In this document: positions 8,546-17,552 of the stretch, in pieces
Position numbering within the stretch: position 1 is the stretch's first letter
Layout: every line of letters starts with the position of its first letter
Assembly (NCBI RefSeq): GCF_014636175.1
Contig: NZ_BMDW01000016.1
Location: forward strand, 29,044-93,043
From: Sphingomonas psychrolutea
GTDB taxonomy: Bacteria > Pseudomonadota > Alphaproteobacteria > Sphingomonadales > Sphingomonadaceae
Direction of reading: 5' to 3'
DNA: 64,000 bases
The notes under the pieces: generated by a model
What the model saw: only the letters and a program-made list of their open reading frames with translations
The model's database searches: none
What the model was told of the DNA's origin: nothing
Made by a program: the position numbers and the translations under genes

Positions 8546-10018
8546 ATGACCAAAGCTTCCCCGACAAAGGCGTTTGCCCCACGTTCGCGCAAGGTGCGGA
8601 TTTTGGCCACGCTTGGCCCAGCGAGCAGCAGCCCCGAGATGATCGCTACGTTGTTCGAGGCCGGGGCCGATGCGTTCCGCGTCAATATGAGCCACGGCGA
8701 TCAGCAATCGAAGGTCGCAGTGATCGCGGCGATCCGCGGTCTCGAGAAAATCTACGGTCGCCCCACCACGATCCTTGCCGATCTGCAGGGGCCGAAGCTG
8801 CGCGTCGGCAAATTCGACGGCGGGCGGACGCTGCTCGAAAAGGGCTCCACCTTCACGCTCGACCGCGACCCGACGCCGGGCGATTCAACCCGCGTCGAAT
8901 TGCCGCACCGCGAGATTTTCGAAGCGATTGAAGTGGGGGCACGCCTGCTGCTCGACGACGGCAAATTGGTGCTGCGCGTGACGGCCCATGACGCGACGAC
9001 GATCGTGACCGAAGTCGTGGTCGGCGGCGCATTGTCGAACAGCAAGGGGCTTAACGTGCCCGATGTCGTGCTGCCGATGGCGGCGCTGACCGAGAAGGAT
9101 CGCAGCGACCTTGCCTTCGCGGTCGATCAGGGGGTCGACTGGATCGCGCTGAGCTTCGTGCAGCGGCCCGAGGATCTGGCTGAGGCGCGGAAACTGATCG
9201 GCGGCAAGGCGGCGTTGCTCGCCAAGATCGAGAAGCCACAGGCGATCGACCGGCTCGAGGAAATCGTCGAGGCGTGCGACGGCGTGATGGTCGCGCGCGG
9301 CGATCTCGGCGTCGAACTGCCGCCCGAAAGCGTGCCGCCGCTGCAGAAGCGCATCATCGAAGTGTCGCGCCGGCTCGGCCGCCCGGTGGTGGTGGCGACG
9401 CAAATGCTCGAATCGATGATCACCTCGCCCTCCCCCACCCGCGCGGAAGTGTCCGACGTGGCGACCGCAATTTATGACGGGGCCGACGCGATCATGCTCT
9501 CGGCGGAAAGTGCGGCGGGCGCATGGCCGAGCGAATCGGTCGCGATGATGAACGCGATCGGCGAAGCGGTCGAACGCGACCCGACGCATGGCGACCGCAT
9601 CCACTTCACCGTGATCCGCTCCGACCCGACCACGGCGGATGCGCTGTCGGAGGCCGCCAAAAACATCGCCAAGACGGTCGATGCGGTGGCGATTGTGTGT
9701 TTCACCACCTCGGGCTCGACCGCCCGCCGCGTCGCGCGCGAGCGGCCCGGCGTGCCGCTGATCGTGCTGACCCCCAAGATCGAAACCGCGCGCCGCGCTG
9801 GGTTATTGTGGGGCGCCTATGCGATCCACACCAAGGACGTCGATTCGTTCGAGGAGATGGTCGCCAAGGCCAAACGCATGGCGCTGCGCCACGGCCTCGC
9901 CAAGGCCGGCGATCGCGTCATCCTGATGGCGGGCGTACCGTTCAAGACGCCGGGATCGACCAACGTGCTGCACGTGGTGCGGATCGTCGGGGATGAGTTG
10001 AAGGGGTATTCGCACTGA
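8546..10018 (+). CDS. pyk: Pyruvate kinase
   Basis: Converts PEP and ADP to pyruvate and ATP in lower glycolysis. 490 residues. It begins with RKVRILATLGPASSSPEMI and FRVNMSHGD. ILADLQGPKLRVG follows, then AKIEKPQAIDRLEEI with the catalytic Lys. MVARGDLGVELP follows that, then VATQMLESMI, PTRAEVSDVATAIYDGADAIMLS and a C-terminal domain ending GSTNVLHVVRIVG. AGGACC lies upstream of the ATG. It is a single-gene unit ending at a family C hairpin that also faces the convergent HAD gene. Confidence 0.96.
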   Translation: MTKASPTKAFAPRSRKVRILATLGPASSSPEMIATLFEAGADAFRVNMSHGDQQSKVAVIAAIRGLEKIYGRPTTILADLQGPKLRVGKFDGGRTLLEKGSTFTLDRDPTPGDSTRVELPHREIFEAIEVGARLLLDDGKLVLRVTAHDATTIVTEVVVGGALSNSKGLNVPDVVLPMAALTEKDRSDLAFAVDQGVDWIALSFVQRPEDLAEARKLIGGKAALLAKIEKPQAIDRLEEIVEACDGVMVARGDLGVELPPESVPPLQKRIIEVSRRLGRPVVVATQMLESMITSPSPTRAEVSDVATAIYDGADAIMLSAESAAGAWPSESVAMMNAIGEAVERDPTHGDRIHFTVIRSDPTTADALSEAAKNIAKTVDAVAIVCFTTSGSTARRVARERPGVPLIVLTPKIETARRAGLLWGAYAIHTKDVDSFEEMVAKAKRMALRHGLAKAGDRVILMAGVPFKTPGSTNVLHVVRIVGDELKGYSH

Positions 10019-10035
10019 GCGGGCTTCGCAACGCC

Positions 10036-10138
10036 CCACCCCGGCGGACGCCGGGGCCCAGTTGCGTAGCCCATCGTCATATGGCGCAGTGCCAGCCACT
10101 ACCCGCCCGCAGCTGGGCCCCGGCCTTCGCCGGGGTGG
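10036..10138. repeat. Intergenic hairpin repeat, family C copy 1 (pyk / HAD convergent spacer)
   Basis: Two 26-bp arms at 10036-10061 and 10113-10138 are inverted copies with two mismatches (core CCCCGGCG...GCCGGGGCCCAG). About 50 bp separates them. It lies between convergent stops, where a bidirectional terminator is expected, but no T run follows either arm. Confidence 0.85.
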
Positions 10139-10147
10139 AGTCGCACG

Positions 10148-10756
10148 TTAAAGCGGCAGCCCTAATTCCATCAGATCACCGCGCAACGTCGCCGAATCGC
10201 TGAACAACACGGCGTGCATCCCCACCCCCTGCGCGCCCGCAACATTGTCCGCGCGGTCGTCGACGAACACGCACTCTTCCGCACGCAAGCCGAAGCGGTC
10301 GAGCGCGAGAGAGTAGATCGCGGGATCGGGTTTGGTCAGCAGTTCGTCACCAGAGACGATAATGCCGCGGAAGCGATCGAACAGGTCCGCCTCGCGTTCC
10401 CGGAACGGTGGCCAGAATTCGCCCGAGAAATTGGTGATCGCATACAGCGGCACGCCCGCCGCATCGAGCTCCAGCACCAGATCGCGCATGCCCGGCAGCA
10501 TGTTGCCGAGCTGTTCGGTAAAGCGCGGGCCCCACGCGGCGATCAGTGCGGCATGGTTGGGATATTGCGCGCACAGCTCGGCCGAGGTCTCGACAAACGG
10601 GCGCCCGGCATCGTGTTGAAAATGCCATTCCTTGGTCGCGACATCGCGCAGGAACGCATCGAGCGCCGGACCCGGTGGGGTCAGACGCTCGTACAGGAAC
10701 CGCGGGTTCCAATCATATAAGACGTTGCCGACGTCGAAAACGACGGCCTTCGCCAC
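10148..10756 (-). CDS. HAD-family hydrolase (haloacid dehalogenase-like phosphatase)
   Basis: 202 residues. Motif I is VVFDVGNVLYDW with the nucleophile Asp8, though the second Asp of classical DxD phosphatases is replaced (DxG). Motif II is YAITNFSGEFW, and the motif III/IV region is KPDPAIYSLALDRFGL, then CVFVDDRADNVAGAQ. This matches the YihX/epoxide-hydrolase-N-like subgroup. Substrate is not predictable from sequence. The start is GTG at 10754-10756, five bases after the rpmJ stop, so the two are likely co-transcribed. Confidence 0.88.
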   Translation of the reverse strand: MAKAVVFDVGNVLYDWNPRFLYERLTPPGPALDAFLRDVATKEWHFQHDAGRPFVETSAELCAQYPNHAALIAAWGPRFTEQLGNMLPGMRDLVLELDAAGVPLYAITNFSGEFWPPFREREADLFDRFRGIIVSGDELLTKPDPAIYSLALDRFGLRAEECVFVDDRADNVAGAQGVGMHAVLFSDSATLRGDLMELGLPL

Positions 10757-10761
10757 GGGCT

Positions 10762-10887
10762 TTAACCCTGGCGTGCCTTGAACCGGCGATTGGTCTTGTT
10801 GATGATGTACGTACGGCCGCGACGACGAATCACGCGGTTATCGCGGTGACGGCCCTTGAGCGACTTCAGGGAATTGCGGATCTTCAT
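10762..10887 (-). CDS. rpmJ: 50S ribosomal protein L36 (zinc-free form)
   Basis: 41 residues: [20 protein letters not shown] then [21 protein letters not shown]. This is the longer alphaproteobacterial L36 without any cysteine, the form that does not bind zinc. The ATG is at 10885-10887. It lies directly upstream of the HAD gene on the same strand. A much longer open frame upstream is a shadow of the divergent lipoprotein gene. Confidence 0.95.
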   Translation of the reverse strand: MKIRNSLKSLKGRHRDNRVIRRRGRTYIINKTNRRFKARQG

Positions 10888-11046
10888 GATCGATTCGCTT
10901 TGCAAATTCTGGAATGTGGAAAAGAGGGGCTGCGCATATGGTCGCCTTACGCCTAAGTCAAGCCGAAGGGCGGTGAAACGGCGCGGAACCCGCAGGCGGG
11001 GTCGAAGCGTTACACCCCTGCAACGGTTCCGTGGTCGAAGGATAGA

Positions 11047-11658
11047 ATGATGAAGCTGGGTTTGGCATTGGCGCTGGCAACCACCGCTGCGCTTGGGGCG
11101 TGTGCAACGACATCGGTGGCACCGGTAGAGGTTTCGCGCTTCCATCTCGGCGCACCGCTCGAGACCGGCACGCTGACGACCGAGCCGCTCCCAAACGGCG
11201 GTCCGCCGAGCCTCGAATTCAAGACCTACGCCGCTGCGGTCGAAACCGAGGCGCTGCGCAATGGCTTCACCATCCCGGCAAGCGGAACCACGGCGCAATA
11301 TCTTGCGGTCGTCGGCTTCAGCCGGACGCTGCGACAGGGCGCCCCGCGCGGCGGCGGGCTGACGATCGGGCTCGGCGGTGGCGGCTATAGCGGCGGATAT
11401 GGTGGTGGCGGAGTCGGCGTGGGCGGCGGCGTGTCGTTCCCGGTCGGCAAGCGGCGCTACCGCGAAATCGTCGTCACGCAACTGACGGTGCAAATCCGCC
11501 GTCGCCGTGACGCGACGGTGATCTGGGAAGGCCGCGCCGAGACCAGCGCCGATGGCACCGCACCCGAAGCGCAGACTGATATCGCCGCCACCAAATTGGC
11601 GCATGCGATGTTCCAGGGCTTCCCCGGCGAATCGGGCCGCACTATCACGGTGAAATGA
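11047..11658 (+). CDS. DUF4136-like outer-membrane lipoprotein
   Basis: 203 residues with a type II signal peptide: [19 protein letters not shown], lipobox LGAC at about residue 19. The mature protein starts [16 protein letters not shown], has a Gly-rich loop near residues 105-135, and ends with the DUF4136-like pattern [16 protein letters not shown]..., [25 protein letters not shown]. No enzymatic motif. GAAGGA precedes the ATG by five bases. Its stop overlaps the start of the M14 peptidase gene (ATGA at 11655-11658), so the two are translationally coupled. Confidence 0.75.
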   Translation: MMKLGLALALATTAALGACATTSVAPVEVSRFHLGAPLETGTLTTEPLPNGGPPSLEFKTYAAAVETEALRNGFTIPASGTTAQYLAVVGFSRTLRQGAPRGGGLTIGLGGGGYSGGYGGGGVGVGGGVSFPVGKRRYREIVVTQLTVQIRRRRDATVIWEGRAETSADGTAPEAQTDIAATKLAHAMFQGFPGESGRTITVK

Positions 11659-12785
11659 CACACACCCCATTGCTCAGCATCAACGCCGCCTTCGACAGCG
11701 GCAATATCGCGGTCAGCGCGGTCGAGGGCGACCGCGTGACCCTCAATATCCGGCAGGATCATCTGTCGGATTTCTACCAATGGTTCCATTTCCGCGTGGC
11801 CGGTGCGCGCGGGCGGACGCTGACGTTCCGCATCGCCAATGCCGGCGGCTCGGCCTATCCGTTCGGCTGGCCGGGCTATAAGGTCCGCGTCAGCACCGAC
11901 CGCGAGACGTGGCGGATGGCACCGACGCGCTATGTCGACGGCGCGCTCGAATTCGAATGGACGGGCACAAGCGAACTCGTCTGGTTCGCCTACTTTCAGC
12001 CCTATACAATGGAGCGCCACGACGCGTTGGTCGCGCGGATCGCCGGCCAAGCCGGCGTCACGCACCGCGAGCTCGGCCAGTCGCTCGACGGGCGGGCGAT
12101 CGATTGCCTCGAGATCGGCAGCGGCCCCAAGCATGTCTGGCTCTATGCGCGCCAGCATCCCGGTGAGAGCATGGCGGAATGGTTTATGGAAGGCGCGCTA
12201 GAGCGGCTGACCGATGCCGCCGATCCGGTGACGCAAGCGCTGCTCGACAAGGCGACCTTCCACTGCGTACCCAATATGAACCCCGACGGCAGTTTTCGCG
12301 GGCATTTGCGCACCAATGCGGCGGGCGTGAACCTCAATCGCGAGTGGAACACGCCGACGCCGGAAAAATCCCCCGAAGTGCTGTGCGTGCGCAATGCGAT
12401 GGACCAGACCGGCGTCGCCTTCGCGATGGACGTGCATGGCGACGAAGCGATCGCGGCTAATTTCCTCGCCGGGTTCGAAGGCATTCCGTCGTGGACCGAC
12501 GCGCTCGGCGCGAAATATTACGATTTTGGCCGTCGGCTTGAGGCGCATACCCCCGATTTCCAGACCGCGCTTGGCTATGGCAAAGCCGCGCCGGGCAAGG
12601 CTAATCTGACGATGTCGACCAACCAACTGGCCGAGCGCTTCGGTGCGGTGTCGATGACGCTGGAAATGCCGTTCAAGGATCACGATCCCAATCCCGATGC
12701 CGAATTCGGCTGGTCGGGCGAGCGATCGAAAAAGCTGGCGCACGCGTGCCTCGAAGTGCTGGCGGAAATGATCGACGGGATTTGA
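11655..12785 (+). CDS. M14-family zinc carboxypeptidase (cytosolic carboxypeptidase-like)
   Basis: 376 residues without a signal peptide. The N-terminal beta domain (about 1-115) with [11 protein letters not shown] is the extra domain found before the catalytic domain in CCP/Nna1-like M14 enzymes. Zinc ligands are recognisable in [12 protein letters not shown] (H and E, about residues 163-167) and MDVHGDEA (H near 259). The catalytic Glu is probably in [11 protein letters not shown] near residue 335. Related enzymes trim C-terminal residues from peptides or proteins; the bacterial substrates are unclear. It is coupled to the upstream lipoprotein gene by a four-base overlap. Confidence 0.88.
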   Translation: MTHTPLLSINAAFDSGNIAVSAVEGDRVTLNIRQDHLSDFYQWFHFRVAGARGRTLTFRIANAGGSAYPFGWPGYKVRVSTDRETWRMAPTRYVDGALEFEWTGTSELVWFAYFQPYTMERHDALVARIAGQAGVTHRELGQSLDGRAIDCLEIGSGPKHVWLYARQHPGESMAEWFMEGALERLTDAADPVTQALLDKATFHCVPNMNPDGSFRGHLRTNAAGVNLNREWNTPTPEKSPEVLCVRNAMDQTGVAFAMDVHGDEAIAANFLAGFEGIPSWTDALGAKYYDFGRRLEAHTPDFQTALGYGKAAPGKANLTMSTNQLAERFGAVSMTLEMPFKDHDPNPDAEFGWSGERSKKLAHACLEVLAEMIDGI

Positions 12786-12801
12786 GCTAACCCAATTGTT
12801 T

Positions 12802-12870
12802 GTCATCCCCGCGAAAGCGGGGACCCATCTCCAGCGGCACGAGCTGGGTCCCCGCTTTCGCGGGGATGAC
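12802..12870. repeat. Intergenic hairpin repeat, family B (perfect 26-bp inverted repeat)
   Basis: Arms 12802-12827 and 12845-12870 are perfect inverted copies (outer GTCATCCCCGCG, inner AAGCGGGGACCCA) around a 17-base loop. It lies between the peptidase and phosphoglycerate mutase genes. Read in frame it gives the often-seen spurious peptide VIPAKAG...GPRFRGDD, which must not be taken as the N-terminus of the downstream protein. Confidence 0.92.
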
Positions 12871-12903
12871 AATAGAACACGCCGAATACGGAGAACACGC
12901 AGA

Positions 12904-13590
12904 ATGCCCACGCTCGTCCTGATCCGCCACGGCCAATCCACCTGGAACCTCGAAAACCGCTTCACCGGCTGGTGGGATGTCGATGTTACAGAGAAAGGCG
13001 CGGAGGAAGCGCGCGCGGCGGGGCGGTTGATGGCGGCGAAGGGGCTCGATTTCGACACCTGCTTCACCTCGCTGCAAAGCCGCGCGATCAAGACGCTCAA
13101 TCTGGCGCTGGAAGAAATGCAGCGGCTGTGGTTGCCGGTCGAGAAGGACTGGCGGTTGAACGAGCGGCATTATGGCGGGTTGACCGGGCTCGACAAGGCC
13201 GAGACCGCCGCCAAGCACGGCGACGCGCAAGTCCATATCTGGCGCCGCAGCTTCGACATCCCGCCGCCGCCGCTGGAGGCGGGCAGCGCCTATGACCTGT
13301 CGGCCGACCGGCGCTATGCCGGGATCGCGATCCCCAATACCGAAAGCCTGAAGGACACGATCGCGCGTGTCCTGCCGTATTGGGAGGGTCGCATCGTGCC
13401 CGAACTCAAGGCAGGCAAGCGCGTGCTGATTTCGGCGCATGGCAATTCACTGCGCGCTTTGGTCAAGCATCTGTCGGGGATTCCCGATGACGCGATCACC
13501 ACGCTCGAAATCCCGACCGGGCAACCGATCGTCTATGAGCTGGACGACAACCTTGCCGCCACCGATCGCTATTATCTGAGCGAGCGGTAG
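12904..13590 (+). CDS. gpmA: 2,3-bisphosphoglycerate-dependent phosphoglycerate mutase
   Basis: Interconverts 3- and 2-phosphoglycerate in glycolysis. 228 residues, normal for the dPGM family. The phospho-acceptor His9 lies in [40 protein letters not shown] (acid/base Glu) and [15 protein letters not shown] (second His) follow. The start is the ATG at 12904; an open frame extending to 12796 is only the family B repeat. Two glycolytic genes, this and pyk, are in the window but not in one operon. Confidence 0.95.
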   Translation: MPTLVLIRHGQSTWNLENRFTGWWDVDVTEKGAEEARAAGRLMAAKGLDFDTCFTSLQSRAIKTLNLALEEMQRLWLPVEKDWRLNERHYGGLTGLDKAETAAKHGDAQVHIWRRSFDIPPPPLEAGSAYDLSADRRYAGIAIPNTESLKDTIARVLPYWEGRIVPELKAGKRVLISAHGNSLRALVKHLSGIPDDAITTLEIPTGQPIVYELDDNLAATDRYYLSER

Positions 13591-13656
13591 CGGCGACCAG
13601 ACGGACTTGCCAGCGGGACGGTTGCCCTGCCTCGCACCGCCCGCTACGCATCAGAG

Positions 13657-14148
13657 ATGAGATCGGCCGAGACCCCGCACATTGGCATCATCATGGGCAG
13701 CACCTCCGATTGGGAGACGATGCACCATGCCGCCGATTTGCTGACCGAATTGGGCGTGGCGCATGAAGCGAAGGTCGTCTCCGCCCACCGCACGCCGCAG
13801 CGGCTCTATGATTATGCGATGAGCGCCGCCGATCGCGGGCTGAAGGTGATCATCGCGGGGGCAGGCGGCGCGGCGCATTTGCCCGGCATGGCGGCGGCGC
13901 TGACGCATTTGCCGGTGCTGGGCGTGCCGGTCGAGAGCAAGACGCTGAAGGGCGTCGATAGCCTCTATTCGATCGTGCAGATGCCCGCTGGGGTGCCGGT
14001 TGGCACGCTGGCGATCGGCAAGGCGGGGGCGAAGAATGCCGCATTGCTGGCAGCGGCGATTTTGGCGCTGTCGGATGCGGAGCTAAGCGCGCGGTTGCAG
14101 GCGTGGCGTGGTGCGCAGACGGATGGTGTGGCGGTCGATCCAAGTTAA
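13657..14148 (+). CDS. purE: N5-carboxyaminoimidazole ribonucleotide mutase (class I PurE)
   Basis: Converts N5-CAIR to CAIR in purine synthesis. 163 residues. Class I features are [29 protein letters not shown] with the catalytic His, [26 protein letters not shown] and [14 protein letters not shown]. It is followed by purK after a family D repeat, the normal purE-purK pairing, where PurK makes the N5-CAIR that PurE uses. Confidence 0.96.
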   Translation: MRSAETPHIGIIMGSTSDWETMHHAADLLTELGVAHEAKVVSAHRTPQRLYDYAMSAADRGLKVIIAGAGGAAHLPGMAAALTHLPVLGVPVESKTLKGVDSLYSIVQMPAGVPVGTLAIGKAGAKNAALLAAAILALSDAELSARLQAWRGAQTDGVAVDPS

Positions 14149-14157
14149 AAGTAGCGC

Positions 14158-14251
14158 ACCCTCACCCTTCCCACCGCCTATGGCGGTGGGCCCCTTCCCT
14201 CTCCCAATGGGAGAGGGAGGGAGGAGCGCAGCGACGGAAGGGTGAGGGTGA
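14158..14251. repeat. Intergenic hairpin repeat, family D copy 2 (between purE and purK)
   Basis: Contains CCCTCACCCTTCCCACCGCC at the left, the CCCTCTCCCAATGGGAGAGGG hairpin in the middle and the module AGCGCAGCGACGGAAGGGTGAGGG at the right. The first and last words are complementary, so the whole element can fold. Shares its module with copy 1 at 6263-6395. It lies inside the purE-purK operon. Confidence 0.85.
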
Positions 14252-14278
14252 CTGGCGTTTGAAGAAGCGGAAAACGAT

Positions 14279-15346
14279 ATGACCCCCCTCCCCCCCGGCT
14301 CCACGATTGGCATCCTCGGCGGCGGACAGCTTGGGCGGATGCTGTCGGTTGCCGCCGCGCAGCTCGGCTATCACACCCGCGTGCTGGCGCCCGATCAGGA
14401 AGCCGTCGCAGCGCAGACCGCGTCGAGTTTCACCCGCGCCGATTATCACAGCCGCATCGTGCTCGACGAATTCGCCGCTGCCGCCGATGTCGTGACGTAC
14501 GAGTTCGAGAATATCGCGCTCGATCCCGTGGTCTATCTCGCGGCGAAAGTCCCCGTCCACCCCGCCCCCGCGGCGCTTGGCATCGCGCAGGATCGCGCGC
14601 AGGAAAAGCAGTTCGTCGGCGAACTCGGCGGGCGCACCGCGCCCTGGGCCAAGGTCGAGACGCTCGCCGAATTGCGGGCGGCCGTGGCGGAGATCGGCTG
14701 CCCGGCGATCCTCAAGACGCTGCGGCTCGGCTATGACGGCAAGGGACAAGTGCGCATCACCACGCCCGACGATGTTCCGGCGGCGTGGGAAGCAATCGGG
14801 TCGCGCCCCGCGATCCTCGAGGGGTTCGTGACCTTCAGCCACGAATTCTCGATCCTGCTGGTGCGCGGGCGCGATGGCCAGATGGTCAGCTACCCGCCGC
14901 CCTGGAACGAACATAAAGACGGCGTGCTGGCGCGATCGACCTTACCCGCCCCGGCCGAAGTCGCGGCGTGCTGGGGCGAGGCGGCGGCGCTCGCCGGGCG
15001 GATCGCCGACCGGCTGGGCTATGTCGGCGTGCTGGCGTGCGAGTTTTTCGCCGGGCGCGATGGCCCGGTGTTCAACGAAATGGCACCGCGCGTGCACAAT
15101 TCGGGGCATTGGACGATCGAGGGCGCGGTCTGTTCGCAATTCGAGAACCATATCCGCGCGATTTGCGGGCTGCCGCTGGGCGACACGGGATTGACCGCGC
15201 CGAGCGTGGCGATGGAAAATCTGATCGGCCACGACGCCGATCGCTGGGCAGCGATCCTGGCGGAGCCGGGCGCGCATCTGCACCTCTACGGCAAGGAAAC
15301 CCGGCCGGGGCGCAAGATGGGGCATGTCACGCGGTTGGGGCGGTGA
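14279..15346 (+). CDS. purK: 5-(carboxyamino)imidazole ribonucleotide synthase
   Basis: ATP-grasp enzyme that carboxylates AIR to N5-CAIR. 355 residues, normal length. Signatures are GILGGGQLGRMLSVAA, YEFENIALD, GCPAILKTLRLGYDGKGQ, FSHEFSILLVRG and the metal-binding FNEMAPRVHNSGHWTIEGA. The ATG at 14279 follows the family D repeat; GAAGAAGCGG is a weak ribosome binding site. It ends head-to-head with the CocE-type hydrolase across another family D repeat. Confidence 0.96.
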   Translation: MTPLPPGSTIGILGGGQLGRMLSVAAAQLGYHTRVLAPDQEAVAAQTASSFTRADYHSRIVLDEFAAAADVVTYEFENIALDPVVYLAAKVPVHPAPAALGIAQDRAQEKQFVGELGGRTAPWAKVETLAELRAAVAEIGCPAILKTLRLGYDGKGQVRITTPDDVPAAWEAIGSRPAILEGFVTFSHEFSILLVRGRDGQMVSYPPPWNEHKDGVLARSTLPAPAEVAACWGEAAALAGRIADRLGYVGVLACEFFAGRDGPVFNEMAPRVHNSGHWTIEGAVCSQFENHIRAICGLPLGDTGLTAPSVAMENLIGHDADRWAAILAEPGAHLHLYGKETRPGRKMGHVTRLGR

Positions 15347-15352
15347 GCCATC

Positions 15353-15480
15353 TTCCCCTCTCCCATCGGGAGAGGGGCACGCCGCGAAGCGGCGCGGGGT
15401 GAGGGTCTGTTCACGAGCTCACCCTCACCCTTCCCACCGCTTCGCGGCGGGCCCCTTTCCTCTCCCAACGGGAGAGGGAG
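15353..15480. repeat. Intergenic hairpin repeat, family D copy 3 (purK / CocE-type convergent spacer)
   Basis: Two hairpins of the type CCCTCTCCCATCGGGAGAGGG and CCTCTCCCAACGGGAGAGG flank CGCGAAGCGGCGCGGGGTGAGGG and its inverted partner CCCTCACCCTTCCCACCGC. The element fills the spacer between the purK stop and the stop of the convergent hydrolase. Confidence 0.85.
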
Positions 15481-17373
15481 TTACTGTACCACCGGCAACG
15501 CCACGAAACTCGCATCCGCGCCGCTCACCACGATCTTCTGCGTCGCCTTCACATAATCGCCGGGCTTCGCGAAGAAAATGTTCGGCACGAAGCTCTGCGG
15601 GTTGCGGTCGTAAAGCGGGAACCAGCTCGACTGGACTTGCACCATGATGCGGTGGCCCGGCAGGAAGACATGGTCCGACGCGGGCAATGCGAATTCATAT
15701 TTCAGCGGCACGTTCGCGGCGATCGGCTTGGGGTTGCCGAGTCCTTCGCGATAGCGGCCGCGGAAAATGTCCATCGCGACGGCCAGCTGATAGCCGCCCA
15801 TCGCACGGTCGCCGGGCACCTGATCAGGATAAACGTCGATCAGCTTGACCACCCAATCGCTGTCGGTGCCGCTGGTCGAGGCGGTGAGATGGACGACCGG
15901 AACCCCCGCAATCTTGACCGGGGCGGTCAGCACCGCGCCGGTGAAGCTCAACACGTCGGGCCGCGAGGAGACCGGGCGCTGGTCGCTGGTCAGCCAGCCG
16001 GTCCAGTGATCGCCGTCATATCCGATCGGCGCGACCGGGCGCGGCACGAAGGTGACGGGCTTGGCCGGGTCCGACACGTAATCGACCGTCTGCACATCGC
16101 CCGGCGTGGCGTCGAAGCCAAGCTTCTCGCCGGGCTTCAGATAGAGCGGCGTCGTCGCCTCGGCGATCGGCCAACGGTCGCTGCGCCGCCATTCGTTGGT
16201 GCCGCTTTCGAACACCGTCACGGGCGCGACGTCCATCGGAATGCCCTTGAGATAATGCGCGAGGAAGGGGCTGAGCACCGTGCGCCGCCACGTCTTGCCG
16301 GTATCCTGATCCCATTTCACCGGCCCGAGGTTGCTCGCAGCACCGATTTCCTGCCCGTGATACCATGGCCCCATCGACAGATAGACCATGTCCCCGCCCG
16401 CATCCTTGGATTTCAGCGCGCGGTACACGGCGGTCGCGCCGTAAATATCCTTCTGGTCCCATTGCGAGGCGACCAGCATCGTTGGCACCTTGAGCGGTTG
16501 CTTGGCGAGCACCGTGTCCATCGCTTGCTCCGCCCAAAAGCTGTCATAGGCCGGATGCGCGACGATCTTGTTCCAGAAGCCGATCTGCTCGAGCCCGTGC
16601 GCCTTGCCGATCGCACCGGCCGACCCGCCGTTGAGGTAAAGGTCGTAATCGTCAGCATAGGACGAGATCCAGGGAGAGGAATTGTCCTTGGTCGCGACCT
16701 GCTCCCACACATAGGGCATATTGGTCTGACGGAAGGCGCCGTTGTGGAACCAGTCGTCGCCGCGCCAGCCATCGACCATCGGGTTCATCGGCACCGCGAC
16801 CTTGAGCGCGGGATGCGGGTTGATCAGCGCCATCAGCGGCAGGAAGCCGTCATAGGAAATGCCGAGGATGCCGACCTTGCCGTTCGATTCGGGCAAATGC
16901 TTCACCAGCCAGTCGATCGTATCGTACGTGTCGGTCGAATCGTCGGTCTTGGTCGGGTTCCACTTGGTCCCCGCTTGCGCCGGGTTCATCATATAGATGC
17001 CCTGCGAGCCATATTTGCCGCGCACGTCCTGCACGACCCGGATATAGCCGCCGCCCACCACGACATCGGGCGCGCTGTCATAACCGTCGAGCACCGCGCC
17101 GAGATCGCCGCTTTTCTGCAAGGAAGTCAGGCCATCGGCATTGTACGGCGTACGCGTCATCAGGATGCCGGCATCCTTCGCGCCCTTCGGCACGAGAATG
17201 ACGGTGTGCAGTTTCACCCCGTCACGCATCGCGATTTCGACGATCCGCCGTTCGAAATTGAACCCCTCGGTCGAGAGCACCGGCTTGGCCGGGCGTTCGT
17301 CATAGCTTTGCGCATGCGCGGCGAGGGGAAGGAGCGCGAGAACTGCCGCGCCGATGAGCCATCTAACCAACAT
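15481..17373 (-). CDS. Exported CocE/NonD-family hydrolase, alpha-amino-acid ester hydrolase-like
   Basis: 630 residues. A cleavable signal peptide ends in LPLAAHAQS. The alpha/beta hydrolase nucleophile is in GILGISYDGFLPLMA (Ser near residue 190). Next comes NPMVDGWRGDDWFHNGAFRQ, a stretch characteristic of alpha-amino-acid ester hydrolases (GDDWFHxGAFR), and a later GPWYHGQEI supplies the likely catalytic His. A jelly-roll domain forms the C-terminus. Such enzymes hydrolyse or transfer alpha-amino acyl esters and amides, including beta-lactam side chains. It heads a block of leftward exported hydrolases. Substrate is inferred only. Confidence 0.85.
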   Translation of the reverse strand: MLVRWLIGAAVLALLPLAAHAQSYDERPAKPVLSTEGFNFERRIVEIAMRDGVKLHTVILVPKGAKDAGILMTRTPYNADGLTSLQKSGDLGAVLDGYDSAPDVVVGGGYIRVVQDVRGKYGSQGIYMMNPAQAGTKWNPTKTDDSTDTYDTIDWLVKHLPESNGKVGILGISYDGFLPLMALINPHPALKVAVPMNPMVDGWRGDDWFHNGAFRQTNMPYVWEQVATKDNSSPWISSYADDYDLYLNGGSAGAIGKAHGLEQIGFWNKIVAHPAYDSFWAEQAMDTVLAKQPLKVPTMLVASQWDQKDIYGATAVYRALKSKDAGGDMVYLSMGPWYHGQEIGAASNLGPVKWDQDTGKTWRRTVLSPFLAHYLKGIPMDVAPVTVFESGTNEWRRSDRWPIAEATTPLYLKPGEKLGFDATPGDVQTVDYVSDPAKPVTFVPRPVAPIGYDGDHWTGWLTSDQRPVSSRPDVLSFTGAVLTAPVKIAGVPVVHLTASTSGTDSDWVVKLIDVYPDQVPGDRAMGGYQLAVAMDIFRGRYREGLGNPKPIAANVPLKYEFALPASDHVFLPGHRIMVQVQSSWFPLYDRNPQSFVPNIFFAKPGDYVKATQKIVVSGADASFVALPVVQ

Positions 17374-17387
17374 CGCAATCCCCCATC

Positions 17388-17480
17388 GTCACCCCGGGCT
17401 TGTCCCGGGGTCCACCGGGCACGAACCCGACCGGTCAAACTGTGCGGCACGGTGGACCCCGGCACAAGGCCGGGGTGACG
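17388..17480. repeat. Intergenic hairpin repeat, family A copy 2
   Basis: Outer arms GTCACCCCGGGCTTGTCCC and CCGGCACAAGGCCGGGGTGAC, inner words TCCACCGGGC and GCGGCACGGTGGACCCCGG. Same design as 5670-5763, with about 30 unrelated bases in the loop. It lies just upstream of the CocE-type gene start (17373), downstream of the terminator of the small gene at 17553. Confidence 0.85.
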
Positions 17481-17489
17481 GCGTTGGAA

Positions 17490-17528
17490 TAAAAAAGGCC
17501 CACGCTCCCCCCCGGGGAGCGCGGGCCG
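17490..17528 (-). terminator. Rho-independent terminator after the 99-residue protein gene
   Basis: On the minus strand a GC-rich stem (GGCCCGCGCTCCCC pairing with GGGGAGCGTGGGCC) is followed by TTTTTT. It begins about 25 bases after the stop of the gene at 17553-17852. Confidence 0.85.
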
Positions 17529-17552
17529 TCTTACCCTTTCGGATCGTCAGCT

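Noticed and set aside
12796..12903. N-terminal extension of phosphoglycerate mutase
   Set aside because: The extra 36 residues are translation of the family B inverted repeat; homology begins at [10 protein letters not shown].
15637..17478. 613-codon plus-strand frame opposite the CocE-type hydrolase
   Set aside because: His/Arg/Asp-rich antisense translation that also crosses the family A repeat. Shadow.
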